This document shows, piece after piece, positions 8,790 to 18,211 of a stretch of 64,000 bases of DNA. Under the pieces are notes generated by a model. It made no database searches. It saw nothing but the letters and a program-made list of their open reading frames with translations, and was not told the origin of the DNA. The position numbers and the translations under genes are program-made. Position 1 is the first letter of the stretch. Each line of letters starts with the position of its first letter. The stretch is from positions 62,001 through 126,000 of the forward strand of contig NZ_JOIY01000010.1 of NCBI RefSeq assembly GCF_000720185.1, in the 5' to 3' direction. Source of the stretch: Streptomyces sp. NRRL S-340. GTDB taxonomy: Bacteria; Actinomycetota; Actinomycetes; Streptomycetales; Streptomycetaceae.

Positions 8790-11537
8790 GTGGCTTCCGG
8801 ATCCGATCGAAACCCGATCATCATTGGCGGCCTTCCGAGTCAGGTTCCTGACTTCGATCCCGAGGAGACCCAGGAGTGGCTCGACTCGCTCGACGCCGCC
8901 GTCGACGAGCGGGGCCGCGAACGGGCCCGCTACCTCATGCTCCGGCTGATCGAGCGCGCGCGTGAGCGGCGCGTGGCCGTGCCGGAGATGCGCAGCACGG
9001 ACTACGTCAACACGATCCCCACCAAGAGCGAGCCGTTCTTCCCGGGCAACGAGGAGATCGAGCGCAAGATCCTCAACGCCACCCGCTGGAACGCCGCGGT
9101 GATGGTCTCCCGCGCCCAGCGCCCCGGCATCGGCGTCGGCGGCCACATCGCGACCTTCGCCTCCTCCGCCTCGCTCTACGACGTCGGCTTCAACCACTTC
9201 TTCCGCGGCAAGGACGACGGCCGCGGCGGCGACCAGGTCTTCTTCCAGGGCCACGCCTCACCGGGCATCTACGCGCGCGCGTACCTGCTGGACCGGCTCG
9301 GCGAACAGCACCTGGACGGCTTCCGCCAAGAGAAGTCCAAGGCCCCGTACGCCCTCTCCAGCTACCCGCACCCGCGCTCCATGCCGGACTTCTGGGAGTT
9401 CCCGACGGTCTCCATGGGCCTCGGCCCGATCGGGGCGATCTTCCAGGCCCGGATGAACCGGTACATGCAGGCGCGCGGCATCGCGGACACCTCCGGCTCG
9501 CACGTGTGGGCGTTCCTGGGCGACGGCGAGATGGACGAGCCGGAGTCGCTCGGCCAGCTGTCCATCGCCGCCCGCGAGGGCCTGGACAACCTGACCTTCG
9601 TGGTCAACTGCAACCTCCAGCGCCTGGACGGCCCGGTGCGCGGCAACGGCAAGATCATCCAGGAGCTGGAGTCCGTCTTCCGCGGCGCCGGCTGGAACGT
9701 GATCAAACTCATCTGGGACCGCACCTGGGACCCGCTGCTCGCCCAGGACCGCGACGGCGTGCTGGTCAACAAGATGAACACCACGCCGGACGGCGCGTTC
9801 CAGACCTACGCCACCGAGTCCGGCGCCTACATCCGCGAGCACTTCTTCGGCGACGACCACCGGCTGCGCCAGATGGTCGAGAACATGACCGACCAGCAGA
9901 TCCTGCACCTGGGCCGCGGCGGTCACGACCACCGGAAGATCTACGCGGCGTACAAGGCGGCCCTGGACCACAAGGGCCAGCCGACGGTGATCCTGGCCAA
10001 GACGGTCAAGGGCTGGACGCTGGGCCCCAACTTCGAGGGCCGCAACGCCACCCACCAGATGAAGAAGCTGACGGTCGACGACCTCAAGCGCTTCCGGGAC
10101 CGCCTGCACCTGCCGATCTCCGACAAGGAGCTGGAGTCCGGCGCGCCGCCGTACTACCACCCGGGCCGCGACTCGGACGAGATCCAGTACATGCACGACC
10201 GCCGCAAGGGCTGCGGCGGCTACGTCCCGACCCGGATCGTGCGTGCGAAGCCGCTCGCGCTGCCCGACGACAAGGCGTACGCGTCCGTGAAGAAGGGCTC
10301 GGGCCAGCAGTCGATCGCCACCACCATGGCCTTCGTGCGGCTCCTGAAGGACCTCATGCGGGACAAGGAGATCGGCCGCCGGTTCGTACTGATCGCGCCG
10401 GACGAGTACCGCACGTTCGGCATGGACTCGTTCTTCCCGAGCGCGAAGATCTACAACCCGCTCGGCCAGCAGTACGAGTCCGTCGACCGCGATCTGCTGC
10501 TCGCGTACAAGGAGTCGCCGACCGGGCAGATGCTGCACGACGGCATCTCCGAGGCGGGCTGCACGGCCTCCGCCATCGCGGCCGGTTCGGCGTACGCCAC
10601 GCACGGCGAGCCGCTGATCCCGGTCTACGTCTTCTACTCGATGTTCGGTTTCCAGCGCACCGGCGACCAGTTCTGGCAGATGGCCGACCAGCTTGCGCGC
10701 GGTTTCGTCCTGGGCGCGACCGCCGGGCGCACGACCCTGACGGGCGAGGGCCTCCAGCACGCGGACGGCCACTCGCAGCTGCTCGCCTCGACCAACCCGG
10801 CGTGCGTGGCCTACGACCCGGCGTACGGGTACGAGATCGCGCACATCGTGCAGGACGGCCTGCGCCGGATGTACGGCGGCGACGAGCAGCACCCGCACGG
10901 CGAGGACGTCTTCTACTACCTCACCGTGTACAACGAGCCGATCCGTCAGCCGGCCGAGCCGCAGGACGTGGACGTCGAGGGCATCCTCAAGGGCGTCCAC
11001 CGGATCAGCGAGGGCACCGGCGGCGAGATCCCGGCCCAGATCATGGCCTCGGGCGTGGCCGTGCCCTGGGCGCTGGAGGCGCAGAAGATCCTCGCCGAGG
11101 AGTGGAACGTCAAGGCGGACGTGTGGTCCGCCACCTCCTGGAACGAGCTGCGGCGCGAGGCCGTGGCCTGCGAGGAGCACAACCTGCTGCATCCGGAGGA
11201 GGAGCAGCGGGTGCCGTGGGTGACGCGGAAGCTGAGCGGCGCGCAGGGGCCGTTCGTGGCCGTCTCGGACTGGATGCGGTCGGTGCCGGACCAGATCGCG
11301 CGCTGGGTGCCGGGCCCGTACCAGTCGCTGGGCGCCGACGGCTTCGGCTTCGCCGACACCCGTGGGGCGGCCCGGCGGTTCTTCCACATCGACGCCCAGT
11401 CGGTCGTGGTGGCCGTCCTGACCGAACTGGCCCGCGCGGGCAAGGTGGACCGCTCGGCCCTCAAGCAGGCCGTCGACCGCTACCGGCTGCTCGACGTCAC
11501 GGCAGCCGGTCCCGGAGCGGCCGGGGGCGACGCGTAG
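8790..11537 (+). CDS. aceE: Pyruvate dehydrogenase E1 component (homodimeric)
   Basis: A 915-residue AceE, the thiamine-diphosphate E1 of the pyruvate dehydrogenase complex, which decarboxylates pyruvate and acetylates the lipoyl E2. The full family length is present. The ThDP signature runs from GDG at residues 244-246 ([12 protein letters not shown]) to NCN at 273-275. Other family blocks are [20 protein letters not shown] near the start, [17 protein letters not shown], and [22 protein letters not shown] in the middle domain. The GTG start at 8790 has AAGGA 7 nt upstream. The gene is monocistronic and ends at a very strong hairpin. Confidence 0.98.
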   Translation: MASGSDRNPIIIGGLPSQVPDFDPEETQEWLDSLDAAVDERGRERARYLMLRLIERARERRVAVPEMRSTDYVNTIPTKSEPFFPGNEEIERKILNATRWNAAVMVSRAQRPGIGVGGHIATFASSASLYDVGFNHFFRGKDDGRGGDQVFFQGHASPGIYARAYLLDRLGEQHLDGFRQEKSKAPYALSSYPHPRSMPDFWEFPTVSMGLGPIGAIFQARMNRYMQARGIADTSGSHVWAFLGDGEMDEPESLGQLSIAAREGLDNLTFVVNCNLQRLDGPVRGNGKIIQELESVFRGAGWNVIKLIWDRTWDPLLAQDRDGVLVNKMNTTPDGAFQTYATESGAYIREHFFGDDHRLRQMVENMTDQQILHLGRGGHDHRKIYAAYKAALDHKGQPTVILAKTVKGWTLGPNFEGRNATHQMKKLTVDDLKRFRDRLHLPISDKELESGAPPYYHPGRDSDEIQYMHDRRKGCGGYVPTRIVRAKPLALPDDKAYASVKKGSGQQSIATTMAFVRLLKDLMRDKEIGRRFVLIAPDEYRTFGMDSFFPSAKIYNPLGQQYESVDRDLLLAYKESPTGQMLHDGISEAGCTASAIAAGSAYATHGEPLIPVYVFYSMFGFQRTGDQFWQMADQLARGFVLGATAGRTTLTGEGLQHADGHSQLLASTNPACVAYDPAYGYEIAHIVQDGLRRMYGGDEQHPHGEDVFYYLTVYNEPIRQPAEPQDVDVEGILKGVHRISEGTGGEIPAQIMASGVAVPWALEAQKILAEEWNVKADVWSATSWNELRREAVACEEHNLLHPEEEQRVPWVTRKLSGAQGPFVAVSDWMRSVPDQIARWVPGPYQSLGADGFGFADTRGAARRFFHIDAQSVVVAVLTELARAGKVDRSALKQAVDRYRLLDVTAAGPGAAGGDA

Positions 11538-11548
11538 GGGTTCCGGAA

Positions 11549-11596
11549 AACACCGCGGGGGCGGTGGAGCTGTCGCTCCACCGCCCCCGCGGTGTT
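11549..11596. terminator. Perfect 22-bp bidirectional terminator after aceE
   Basis: Arms 11549-11570 and 11575-11596 are exact complements around TGTC. It lies between the converging ends of aceE and the DUF4190 gene, so it probably stops both. The stem begins with AA and ends with TT. Confidence 0.9.
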
Positions 11597-11628
11597 CACC
11601 CGATGCGCGCGGGGACCGGCCGGCCGGG

Positions 11629-11937
11629 TCAGAGCACGCCGTGGCCCCAGGCCGCCGCTCCGGCGAGCGCGACCAGGGCCAGGAGCGTGTCGACGGCGCC
11701 GAGCGCCACGGCGACCAGGGCTGGGACCGAGCGGCTCGCGCCCGCCCAGCTGCGGCCCATGGCCAGCCAGCCGCAGACCACCGCCACCGGGCCGAGCACG
11801 ATGCCCAGGGCGAAGAAGCCCGCGACCGCGCAGACGGTTCCGATGATTCCGAGCGTCGCGCGGTCCGGCCCCTCCCGGTGCCACATCCGGCCCCGTGAAC
11901 GGGGGTACCCGCGCGTTCCGTGTCCGAAGCCCGCCAT
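11629..11937 (-). CDS. DUF4190-type small membrane protein
   Basis: A 102-residue protein: a basic, Gly-rich N-terminus (MAGFGHGTRGYPRSRGRMWHR), then two membrane helices (about residues 29-55 and 68-95). The motif GIVLGPVAVVCGWLAMGRS between them is typical of DUF4190. The start at 11937 is chosen because AGGGAG stands 6 nt before it; an adjacent ATG at 11940 and one at 11976 are alternatives. Function unknown. It converges on aceE. Confidence 0.75.
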   Translation of the reverse strand: MAGFGHGTRGYPRSRGRMWHREGPDRATLGIIGTVCAVAGFFALGIVLGPVAVVCGWLAMGRSWAGASRSVPALVAVALGAVDTLLALVALAGAAAWGHGVL

Positions 11938-12223
11938 CATCAACTCCCTGAACCCCGGGTCGGGTTGGAGTTCCATCGGGGTTCATCCCTGCGGGTACCC
12001 GGGTCCGGGCGGACTATCGCACCGCCGTCCGCGGCGGGCTGCCCGGCGCGCTGCCCCCCTCCAGCAGCGCGCCGCAGCCGTCGCCTCCGTTCCCCTGCGG
12101 AGGACTTGACCCACTGTCACCTGCGGCACGGACCGGAGGCGACGCTTCCGGGGTGCGGTCACCCTGATAGGGGAACCGCACCGGCCCGCGCCGCACCGGC
12201 CGCGCCGCCCCGGACCGCACCGG

Positions 12224-13840
12224 TCAGATGTGCCCGACGCCCGCGCCCGCCTCGGCGTTGGCCCCGCGCTTGGTGAGCAGGGCCACCAGGACGGCCACCA
12301 CCGCGACACCGGCGGCGACCAGCGAAGCGAGGCTCATGCCGGAGATGAACGTGTCGTGCGCGACGGAGGTGATCTTCGCGGCGACCTCCGCCGGAACACC
12401 CTTCGGCACCGGCGCGACGCCGACCTGGACCGCCTCGGAGGCCTGGGCCGACTGGGCGGCGGTCAGCGGCGGGAGACCCGCGTCCTTCCAGTTGCCGGCG
12501 AGGTCGTTGTCGACCTTGGAGGCCATCACGGCGCCCAGCACGGCCGTACCGAGGCTGCCGCCGATCTGCATGGCGGCCTGCTGGAGACCGCCCGCCACGC
12601 CGGACAGCTCCATGGGCGCGTTGCCGACGATGACCTCGGTGGCGCCCACCATGACGGGGGCCAGGCCGAGGCCGAGCAGGGCGAACCAGAGCGACATGGT
12701 GGCACTGCCCGTGCCCGTGTCCAGGGTGGACATGCCGAACATGGCGGCGGCGGTCAGGGCCATGCCGCCGGCCAGCGGGATGCGCGGGCCCGCCTTGGTG
12801 ATCATCGCGCCCGCGAGCGGCGAGCCGACGATCATCATGCCGGTGAGCGGCAGCAGGTGCAGGCCGGCGCTGATCGGGCTCAGCCCGTGCACGTTCTGGA
12901 GGTAGAAGGTGACGAAGAACAGGCCGCCGAGGAACGCGATGGCCATGAGGACCATCAGCACGACGCCCGCGGACAGCGGCACCGAACGGAAGAGGCCGAG
13001 GGGGATCAGCGGTTCCTTGACCTTCGTCTCCCAGACGGCGAAGAGCGCGAAGCCGAGGACGGACCCGGCGAGGAACGCCCACGTCTTGCCGTCGCCCCAG
13101 CCCCAGGCGGGAGCCTTGATGAGCGCCCACACCAGGCAGAACATCGCGGCGGAGAGCAGCACGATGCCGAGGATGTCGAAGGAGCGCGGCGCGTTCTCGG
13201 CGCGGTGGTCGAGCAGGATCAGCGTGCCCAGGACGAGGGCGAGGGCGCCGACCGGCACGTTGATGAAGAACACCGACTGCCAGTTGACGTGCTCGACGAG
13301 GACTCCGCCGAGGATCGGGCCGCCCGCGGTGGAGGCACCGATGACCATGCCCCAGATGCCGATGGCCATGTTGAGCTTCTCGGCCGGGAAGGTGGCCCGC
13401 AGCAGGCCGAGCGCGGCCGGCATCAGCAGCGCGCCGAACAGTCCCTGGAAGACGCGGAAGGTGACGACCATGGCGATGCTGTCGGACAGGCCGATGGCGC
13501 CGGAGGCGGCGGCGAAGCCGGTCACGCCGATCAGGAAGGTCTGGCGGTGCCCGAAGCGGTCACCGAGCTTGCCCGCGGTGATCAGCGAGACCGCGAGCGC
13601 GAGGAAGTAGCCGTTGGTGATCCACTGGACGTCGGCGAAGCTGGCCTTCAGGTCCTTCTGGATGGCCGGGTTGGCGATGGCCACGATGGTCCCGTCGAGG
13701 GCCACCATCATGACCCCTACGGCGACGGTGATCAGCGTGAACCACGGGTGTCCGCGCATCCCCTTGGCCGGTGCGGGGTCCGACAGGGCTGACGCCTTGT
13801 CCCCCGGCCCTGTCGTGTCGACGGTGGTCTGACTAGTCAT
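12224..13840 (-). CDS. MFS drug efflux transporter, DHA2 (EmrB/QacA) type
   Basis: A 538-residue transporter with about 14 membrane helices. Helix 1 carries VALDGTIVAIANPAI (motif D1-like), the loop after helix 2 carries LGDRFGHRQTFLIG (motif A), and helix 5 carries the antiporter block GPILGGVLVE (motif C). These are the marks of the DHA2 proton:drug antiporters. The ATG at 13840 is chosen because the promoter and operator are immediately upstream; extending further would overlap the divergent tetR. The partner TetR and the palindrome within the promoter indicate local repression relieved by the drug. Substrate cannot be predicted. Confidence 0.93.
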   Translation of the reverse strand: MTSQTTVDTTGPGDKASALSDPAPAKGMRGHPWFTLITVAVGVMMVALDGTIVAIANPAIQKDLKASFADVQWITNGYFLALAVSLITAGKLGDRFGHRQTFLIGVTGFAAASGAIGLSDSIAMVVTFRVFQGLFGALLMPAALGLLRATFPAEKLNMAIGIWGMVIGASTAGGPILGGVLVEHVNWQSVFFINVPVGALALVLGTLILLDHRAENAPRSFDILGIVLLSAAMFCLVWALIKAPAWGWGDGKTWAFLAGSVLGFALFAVWETKVKEPLIPLGLFRSVPLSAGVVLMVLMAIAFLGGLFFVTFYLQNVHGLSPISAGLHLLPLTGMMIVGSPLAGAMITKAGPRIPLAGGMALTAAAMFGMSTLDTGTGSATMSLWFALLGLGLAPVMVGATEVIVGNAPMELSGVAGGLQQAAMQIGGSLGTAVLGAVMASKVDNDLAGNWKDAGLPPLTAAQSAQASEAVQVGVAPVPKGVPAEVAAKITSVAHDTFISGMSLASLVAAGVAVVAVLVALLTKRGANAEAGAGVGHI

Positions 13841-13847
13841 ACATTCG

Positions 13848-13877
13848 AGGCTAATGTCAGCCGCTGACAAATGACAA
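13848..13877 (-). promoter_or_regulatory. Promoter of the MFS gene with an embedded operator
   Basis: On the minus strand TTGTCA (13877-13872), an 18-nt spacer and TAGCCT (13853-13848) form a good housekeeping promoter. The perfect palindrome TGTCAGCCGCTGACA (13855-13869) fills the spacer. A second inverted repeat, TGAC-AC-GTCA, lies at 13899-13908 on the tetR side. Both are natural sites for the divergent TetR. Confidence 0.75.
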
Positions 13878-13963
13878 ACCAATTCACAAGTCGGTAACTG
13901 ACACGTCACCCTCCTATAGGCTGAACTGGGGAAACAGTTCGCTGGAGAGGTCCGGAGAGGTAC

Positions 13964-14644
13964 ATGGAGACGGCGGGTTCCGCCGAGGCGGCACCACGCC
14001 CGGGGCTGCGCGAGCGCAAGAAGCAACGCACCCGGGACGCCCTGCTGCGGGCCGCGCTGGAGCTGTTCACCACCGTCGGCTACGAGCGCACGACCGTGGA
14101 CGACATCGCGGAGGCCGTCGGCGTCTCCCAGCGCACCTTCTTCCGCTACTTCCCCGGCAAGGAGGAGGCCGCCTTCGCCGTGCAGGACATGGTCGAGGCG
14201 CACTTCGTCGAGTCGCTGCGCGCCCGTCCGCCCCACGAGGCCCCGCTGGAGGCGCTGCGCCGCGCGGTCCTGGAGGGCTGGGACACGATCAGCGACGCCG
14301 TGCTGAGCGTCGTCCCCGTCGCGCTGTACCTGCGCATGTTCCAGGTGATCGAGTCGACCCCCGCCCTGCTCGCCTCCCACCTGCGCCGTTCGGTGGAGAC
14401 CGAGGAGCAGATCGCCCGGCTGCTCGCCGCCCGCGAGGGGCTCGACGCGGACACCGATCCGCGCCCGCGGCTGCTGGTGGCCGTCTTCGGCGGCGCGATG
14501 CGGGTGACGGGCCGTCAGTGGAGCACGGGCCCGGACCTCAGCCTGGAGGCGATCCGCGCGCTCACGGCCGCGTACCTCGATCAGGTGGGACCGGCGCTGA
14601 CCGGGAACTGGCGTACCACCGGCGCACGGCCCTGCGGCACTTGA
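13964..14644 (+). CDS. TetR family transcriptional regulator
   Basis: A 226-residue regulator. The N-terminal helix-turn-helix spans residues about 18-65: TRDALLRAALELFTTVGYERTTVDDIAEAVGVSQRTFFRYFPGKEE. The C-terminal ligand domain (about 75-215) is AcrR-like. It is divergent from the DHA2 efflux gene across a 123-bp region with two inverted repeats that contain TGAC/GTCA, so it most likely represses the pump and itself. GGAGAGG precedes the ATG. The final 15 residues are of low complexity and may be unstructured. Confidence 0.92.
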   Translation: METAGSAEAAPRPGLRERKKQRTRDALLRAALELFTTVGYERTTVDDIAEAVGVSQRTFFRYFPGKEEAAFAVQDMVEAHFVESLRARPPHEAPLEALRRAVLEGWDTISDAVLSVVPVALYLRMFQVIESTPALLASHLRRSVETEEQIARLLAAREGLDADTDPRPRLLVAVFGGAMRVTGRQWSTGPDLSLEAIRALTAAYLDQVGPALTGNWRTTGARPCGT

Positions 14645-14662
14645 ACACCGGATCATGAACTT

Positions 14663-14774
14663 CCGTACGCACCACCGATCTTGAACGTGTGTACGGTCGG
14701 AGAACTTCGTCACGCCACACGAAACGTGATCCCCATCACTCGGTTAACGCGAGACCGCCTCGTTCTCCTAGTGT
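14663..14774 (+). promoter_or_regulatory. Leader of the DUF1023 hydrolase: imperfect inverted repeat and -10 box
   Basis: CCGTACGCAC (14663-14672) and GTGTGTACGG (14687-14696) are inverted with one mismatch. TAGTGT at 14769-14774 lies 9 nt before the GTG at 14784, and no ribosome binding site is visible, which fits a leaderless message. Confidence 0.45.
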
Positions 14775-14783
14775 GTCCTCCCA

Positions 14784-16001
14784 GTGACTTCCTTCGAGAC
14801 CTCCCCGCAGCTCAACGTCTGGCGCGCGCTGCTCGCGCTGGCCGTGGTCTTCGTGATGCTGGCGACCACCGGCTGGACCGCCGTGCGCCACCACCGCGGG
14901 ACCACCGCCCTCCAGGCCTCCCTGACCGCCTGGGACTCCGGCCGGCTGCACGGGCACCGGCTGCCGGACCCGGACGCCGACCCCGCCGGGCTGACCCGCT
15001 TCTTCGCCTCGCTCACCGCCCAGGACCGCGCCCGGCTCGCCCACCGCTACCCGCTCGCGGTCGGCAACATGAACGGCGCCCCGGTCCCGCTGCGCTACCT
15101 GGCCAACCGCATCGCGCTCGGCCAGGCGCGCGACGCCGAGCGGGAGCGCACGCACGACAGCAGGCTGTCCCCCGCCGGACAGCGGGCCGCCGGCCGGCGG
15201 ATGCACCGCTTCGGCAACCTGATGACCCCGGGCCGCCAGATCCTCGCCTTCGACCCGTCCGGCTCCGGCCGCATCGCCGAGGTCTTCGGGGACCTGCCCC
15301 GGGCCCAGCGGATCTCCGTCGTCGTCCCCGGCGTCGACACCGACCTGGTCACGTTCCGCAAGACGTACCGCCCCTACTCGGCGCCGTACGGCATGGCGCA
15401 GTCGCTGTTCGCCGCCGAGCGCACCGCCGCCCCCGGCACCCGGACGGCCGTGATCGCCTGGGCCGACTACACCGCGCCCAGCGGGATCGGCGTGGACGCG
15501 GCCACCGCGATGCGCGCCGAGGAGGGCGCCGTCCGGCTGAACGGGCTGCTGCGCGGGCTGCCCGGCACCTCGCCCGTCGCCCTGTTCTGCCACAGCTACG
15601 GCTCGGTGCTCTGCGGCGTCGCCGCACGCGCCCTGCCCGGCCGGGTCTCCGACCTGGCGGTCGCCGCGAGCCCCGGCATGCGCGCGGCGAGCGCCTCCCG
15701 CCTGCGCACCTCGGCGAACGTGTGGGCGATGCGGGACGCCACCGACTGGATCCGGGACGTGCCCTACCTGGAACTCGGCGGCCTCGGCCACGGTGCCGAT
15801 CCGGTCTCCCCGGCGTTCGGCGCCCGGGTGGTGTCGGCCGAGGCGGCCCAGGGCCATGCCGGCTACTTCGAGCCGGGCACCGACAGCCTCGTCAACCTCG
15901 CCGACATCGGTGTGGGGGCCTACGGGTCGGTGCAGTGCGCCCATGACAACGACGGTTGCCGGGCGGGTCTGCCCGCCACGACGACGGCCGGACGCGCGTA
16001 G
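14784..16001 (+). CDS. DUF1023 alpha/beta hydrolase, membrane-anchored
   Basis: A 405-residue protein. Residues about 12-33 form an N-terminal signal anchor (WRALLALAVVFVMLATTGWTA). A helical middle is followed by an alpha/beta-hydrolase core typical of DUF1023: ISVVVPGVDTDLVTFRKTY, IAWADYTAPSGI and the nucleophile elbow FCHSYGSVLCG near residue 270, a variant of GxSxG with Ser as likely nucleophile. GHAGYFEPGTDSLVNLA near the end supplies the catalytic His. Such proteins are common in Streptomyces and of unknown substrate. The GTG start at 14784 follows a TAGTGT box by 9 nt, so it may be translated without a leader. Confidence 0.85.
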   Translation: MTSFETSPQLNVWRALLALAVVFVMLATTGWTAVRHHRGTTALQASLTAWDSGRLHGHRLPDPDADPAGLTRFFASLTAQDRARLAHRYPLAVGNMNGAPVPLRYLANRIALGQARDAERERTHDSRLSPAGQRAAGRRMHRFGNLMTPGRQILAFDPSGSGRIAEVFGDLPRAQRISVVVPGVDTDLVTFRKTYRPYSAPYGMAQSLFAAERTAAPGTRTAVIAWADYTAPSGIGVDAATAMRAEEGAVRLNGLLRGLPGTSPVALFCHSYGSVLCGVAARALPGRVSDLAVAASPGMRAASASRLRTSANVWAMRDATDWIRDVPYLELGGLGHGADPVSPAFGARVVSAEAAQGHAGYFEPGTDSLVNLADIGVGAYGSVQCAHDNDGCRAGLPATTTAGRA

Positions 16002-16067
16002 AGACAGCAGGAAGTGCGCTCTGCGCGGGGAGGGACGGAGCAGCTCGTGCCGCCTACGATGAGCCGC

Positions 16068-16919
16068 ATGGGTGACGTACTGACCGGATTTCACGCTGCC
16101 TGGGAGTTCGAGTCCGATTCCGTGCTCATCCGCTACGAACGGGGGATACGGACACCGAAGCTCTTCCAGGCGCTCGGCGAGCGCCGCGTTCCGCTGGCCG
16201 CGCTCGCGTCGGTGACACTCACGCCGGGCCGGCGCGGGACCGTGGTCCTGCGCGCCGAGCCGCGGCCGGGCGCCGACCCGCTGATGGACGCGGCCGACGG
16301 CCAGCTCAAGGAGCGCAGCGACCCCTACCGGCTGGTGCTGCCCGCCGAACACGAGGCGCTCGCCGGGCACTACGCCGGCGAACTGCGCCCCCGGCTGGGC
16401 GGGAGCGGCCCGGCCGACCGCCACCTGGTGGCCGCGCCCGAACCGCCGCTGCAGTTCAAGGCGTACGACGGCAAGGCGTCCTTCGACGGCGGCGCGGTCC
16501 GCTTCCGCTGGTCGTGGACGGGCGCGTCGTCGACGAAGTGGAAGACCGGCGACCAGAGCTTCCCCGTCGACGAGCTGGGCGGGGTGCAGTGGCGCTCGCC
16601 GGAGGTGTTCGAGGGGCACCTGCGGCTGCTGCCGCGCGAGGCGGACAGCGCACCGGCGCCGCAGCCGGACCAGGACCCGGCCGCGGTCGTCTTCGGGCTC
16701 GGGTACGGGCCGGTGCACGAATCGCTGCCGTTCGCGGCGGCGGTGCTGGCGGCGGTGCGCGTGGCCGCGCCCGCCCCGGCGATGTCCCTCACGGCGGGCC
16801 GCCGCGACCCCGCCGACATCGCCGAGCGGATCCGCCACCTGGGGGAGCTGCACCAGGCGGGGCTGGTGACGGACGAGGAGTTCTCGGTGAAGAAGGCGGA
16901 ACTGCTCGCCGAGCTGTGA
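16068..16919 (+). CDS. DUF4429 domain protein with C-terminal SHOCT domain
   Basis: A 283-residue soluble protein with two DUF4429-type beta-rich repeats (start MGDVLTGFHAAWEFESDSVLIRYERG; second near LQFKAYDGKASFDGGAVRFRW). It ends in a short SHOCT helix pair (ADIAERIRHLGELHQAGLVTDEEFSVKKAELLAEL, residues about 250-283), a motif thought to mediate oligomer contacts. The ATG at 16068 is preferred over upstream options because TACGAT (16055-16060) sits 7 nt before it, the arrangement of a leaderless gene. Function unknown; it may bind membranes or partner proteins. Confidence 0.82.
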   Translation: MGDVLTGFHAAWEFESDSVLIRYERGIRTPKLFQALGERRVPLAALASVTLTPGRRGTVVLRAEPRPGADPLMDAADGQLKERSDPYRLVLPAEHEALAGHYAGELRPRLGGSGPADRHLVAAPEPPLQFKAYDGKASFDGGAVRFRWSWTGASSTKWKTGDQSFPVDELGGVQWRSPEVFEGHLRLLPREADSAPAPQPDQDPAAVVFGLGYGPVHESLPFAAAVLAAVRVAAPAPAMSLTAGRRDPADIAERIRHLGELHQAGLVTDEEFSVKKAELLAEL

Positions 16920-17030
16920 ACACCCCGGCGCCGCCGGCGGGTCCGGGGAGACGGGCCGGCGCGCTCAGGGGTCCCGCACGCGCAGAGGGTCCGCACGCTG
17001 GGAGCCCCGCACGCTCAGGGGCCCGCACGC

Positions 17031-17531
17031 TCAGCGGGCCCGGCTCCCGGCCTCGCCGTAGAACATGATCTTGCGGTCCAGCACGGAGAGGGTGTCCTGG
17101 AGTTCGGCGATCCGGGCCAGGACGTCCCGGCGGGTCGCCTCCAGCAGCTCGAACCGCTCCGCGTACGTGCTCTCGCCCTCGCGCACCAGCTCGGCGTACC
17201 TGACCATGTCGGCCACCGGCATGCCGGTCAGCCGCAGCTTGCCGACCAGGTCGAGCCAGTCCAGGTCGCGGTTGCTGTAGCGGCGCTGCCCGGTGTGCGA
17301 GCGGTCGACGTGCGGCATCAGCCCGATCCGCTCGTACCAGCGCAGCGTGTGGGCCGTCAGCCCGGTGAAGGCGACGACCTCGCTGATCGTGTAGCTGTCC
17401 TGTCCGTCGGGGCGCGGATGCCGCCGGGGCGGGCCGGAGCAGAGGTCGGCGCGGCTGAGCGCGCTCGCGGGCACGTTCTCGGGCTCCTGCGCGTCCCGGA
17501 TGTCCACGGCCGTGGTCTGCGTCACCGTCAT
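17031..17531 (-). CDS. MerR family transcriptional regulator
   Basis: A protein of 166 residues. After an unstructured N-terminus the MerR winged helix begins near residue 47: YTISEVVAFTGLTAHTLRWYERIGLMPHVDR, then RRYSNRDLDWLDLVGKLRLTGMPVADMVRYAEL. A coiled coil closes the protein (RRDVLARIAELQDTLSVLDRKIMFY). No cysteines occur in the effector end, so metal sensing is unlikely. Start 17531 is chosen because TAGCGT lies 7 nt upstream; a GTG at 17540 would fall inside the -10 box. The promoter has the long 19-bp spacer favoured by MerR activators, suggesting autoregulation. Confidence 0.88.
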   Translation of the reverse strand: MTVTQTTAVDIRDAQEPENVPASALSRADLCSGPPRRHPRPDGQDSYTISEVVAFTGLTAHTLRWYERIGLMPHVDRSHTGQRRYSNRDLDWLDLVGKLRLTGMPVADMVRYAELVREGESTYAERFELLEATRRDVLARIAELQDTLSVLDRKIMFYGEAGSRAR

Positions 17532-17538
17532 GCCCTCC

Positions 17539-17569
17539 ACGCTATGGCCTTCGAGTGCACTCCAGGCAA
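17539..17569 (-). promoter_or_regulatory. MerR-type promoter with 19-bp spacer and palindrome
   Basis: On the minus strand TTGCCT (17569-17564), a 19-nt spacer and TAGCGT (17544-17539) precede the merR ATG by 7 nt. The spacer contains the exact palindrome GAGTGCACTC (17553-17562). An overlong spacer with a central palindrome is the hallmark of promoters remodelled by MerR proteins. Confidence 0.75.
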
Positions 17570-17638
17570 GGAGAACCCGTCAAGTCCGTGGAGAAAGCGC
17601 AGGACACGGCCCGGCCTCGGTGGCTAGCGTGCGGAGTC

Positions 17639-18109
17639 ATGAGTCTCGTACGACGTGCCGAACCCGCGGACGCCGAGGAAGTGCTGCGCCTGCGCCAGGT
17701 GATGATCGACTCGCTGTTCCAGGCCGACCGGTCCACCGGCTGGCACACGGAGTCGCTGCCCACACTGCGCTCCCGCCTGGGTGACGCGGAGGGCGACTTC
17801 GCCGCCTTCGTCATCGACCACCCCGAACGGCCGGGGACGCTCGCGGCGCTGGTGGCCGGGACGATCGAGTACCGGATCGGGAGAGCCGGCAACCCCACCG
17901 GCGCGGTCGGCTTCGTCTTCAGCGTCGCCACCGACCCCACCGCCCGCAGGCGCGGGTACGCGCGCGCGTGCATGGAGACGCTCCTGGAGTGGTTCCGCGC
18001 GCGCGGCGCGCTGCGGATCCAGCTCACCGCGTCCGCGGAGGCGGCGCCGCTGTACGCCTCGCTCGGTTTCCTCCCGAAGCCGGACCCGCTGCTGGAGCTG
18101 CGGCTCTGA
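17639..18109 (+). CDS. GNAT family N-acetyltransferase
   Basis: A 156-residue GCN5-type acetyltransferase. Motif A, which holds the acetyl-CoA pyrophosphate, is FVFSVATDPTARRRGYARACMETLLEW near residue 88, with the R/Q-x-x-G-x-G/A pattern as RRRGYA. The end has the usual AAPLYASLGF. Substrate unknown. The start ATG at 17639 is 8 nt after a TAGCGT box (17625-17630), consistent with a leaderless transcript; an upstream in-frame start would run back into the merR promoter. It is divergent from merR, which might control both. Confidence 0.88.
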   Translation: MSLVRRAEPADAEEVLRLRQVMIDSLFQADRSTGWHTESLPTLRSRLGDAEGDFAAFVIDHPERPGTLAALVAGTIEYRIGRAGNPTGAVGFVFSVATDPTARRRGYARACMETLLEWFRARGALRIQLTASAEAAPLYASLGFLPKPDPLLELRL

Positions 18110-18211
18110 GGGCTCGCGGCCGCGGCACCGGCGGCCGGGCAGGGCCTCGCCGCCGGACCGGCCCGGCGCCCCACCCGAGGCGTCGCACGCTCCTCGTCGT
18201 AGGCTCGGGCC

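Noticed and set aside
12224..14713. One long minus-strand protein of 829 residues including sequence opposite tetR
   Set aside because: The first 291 residues are the antisense of tetR and of the promoter region; the transporter begins at 13840.
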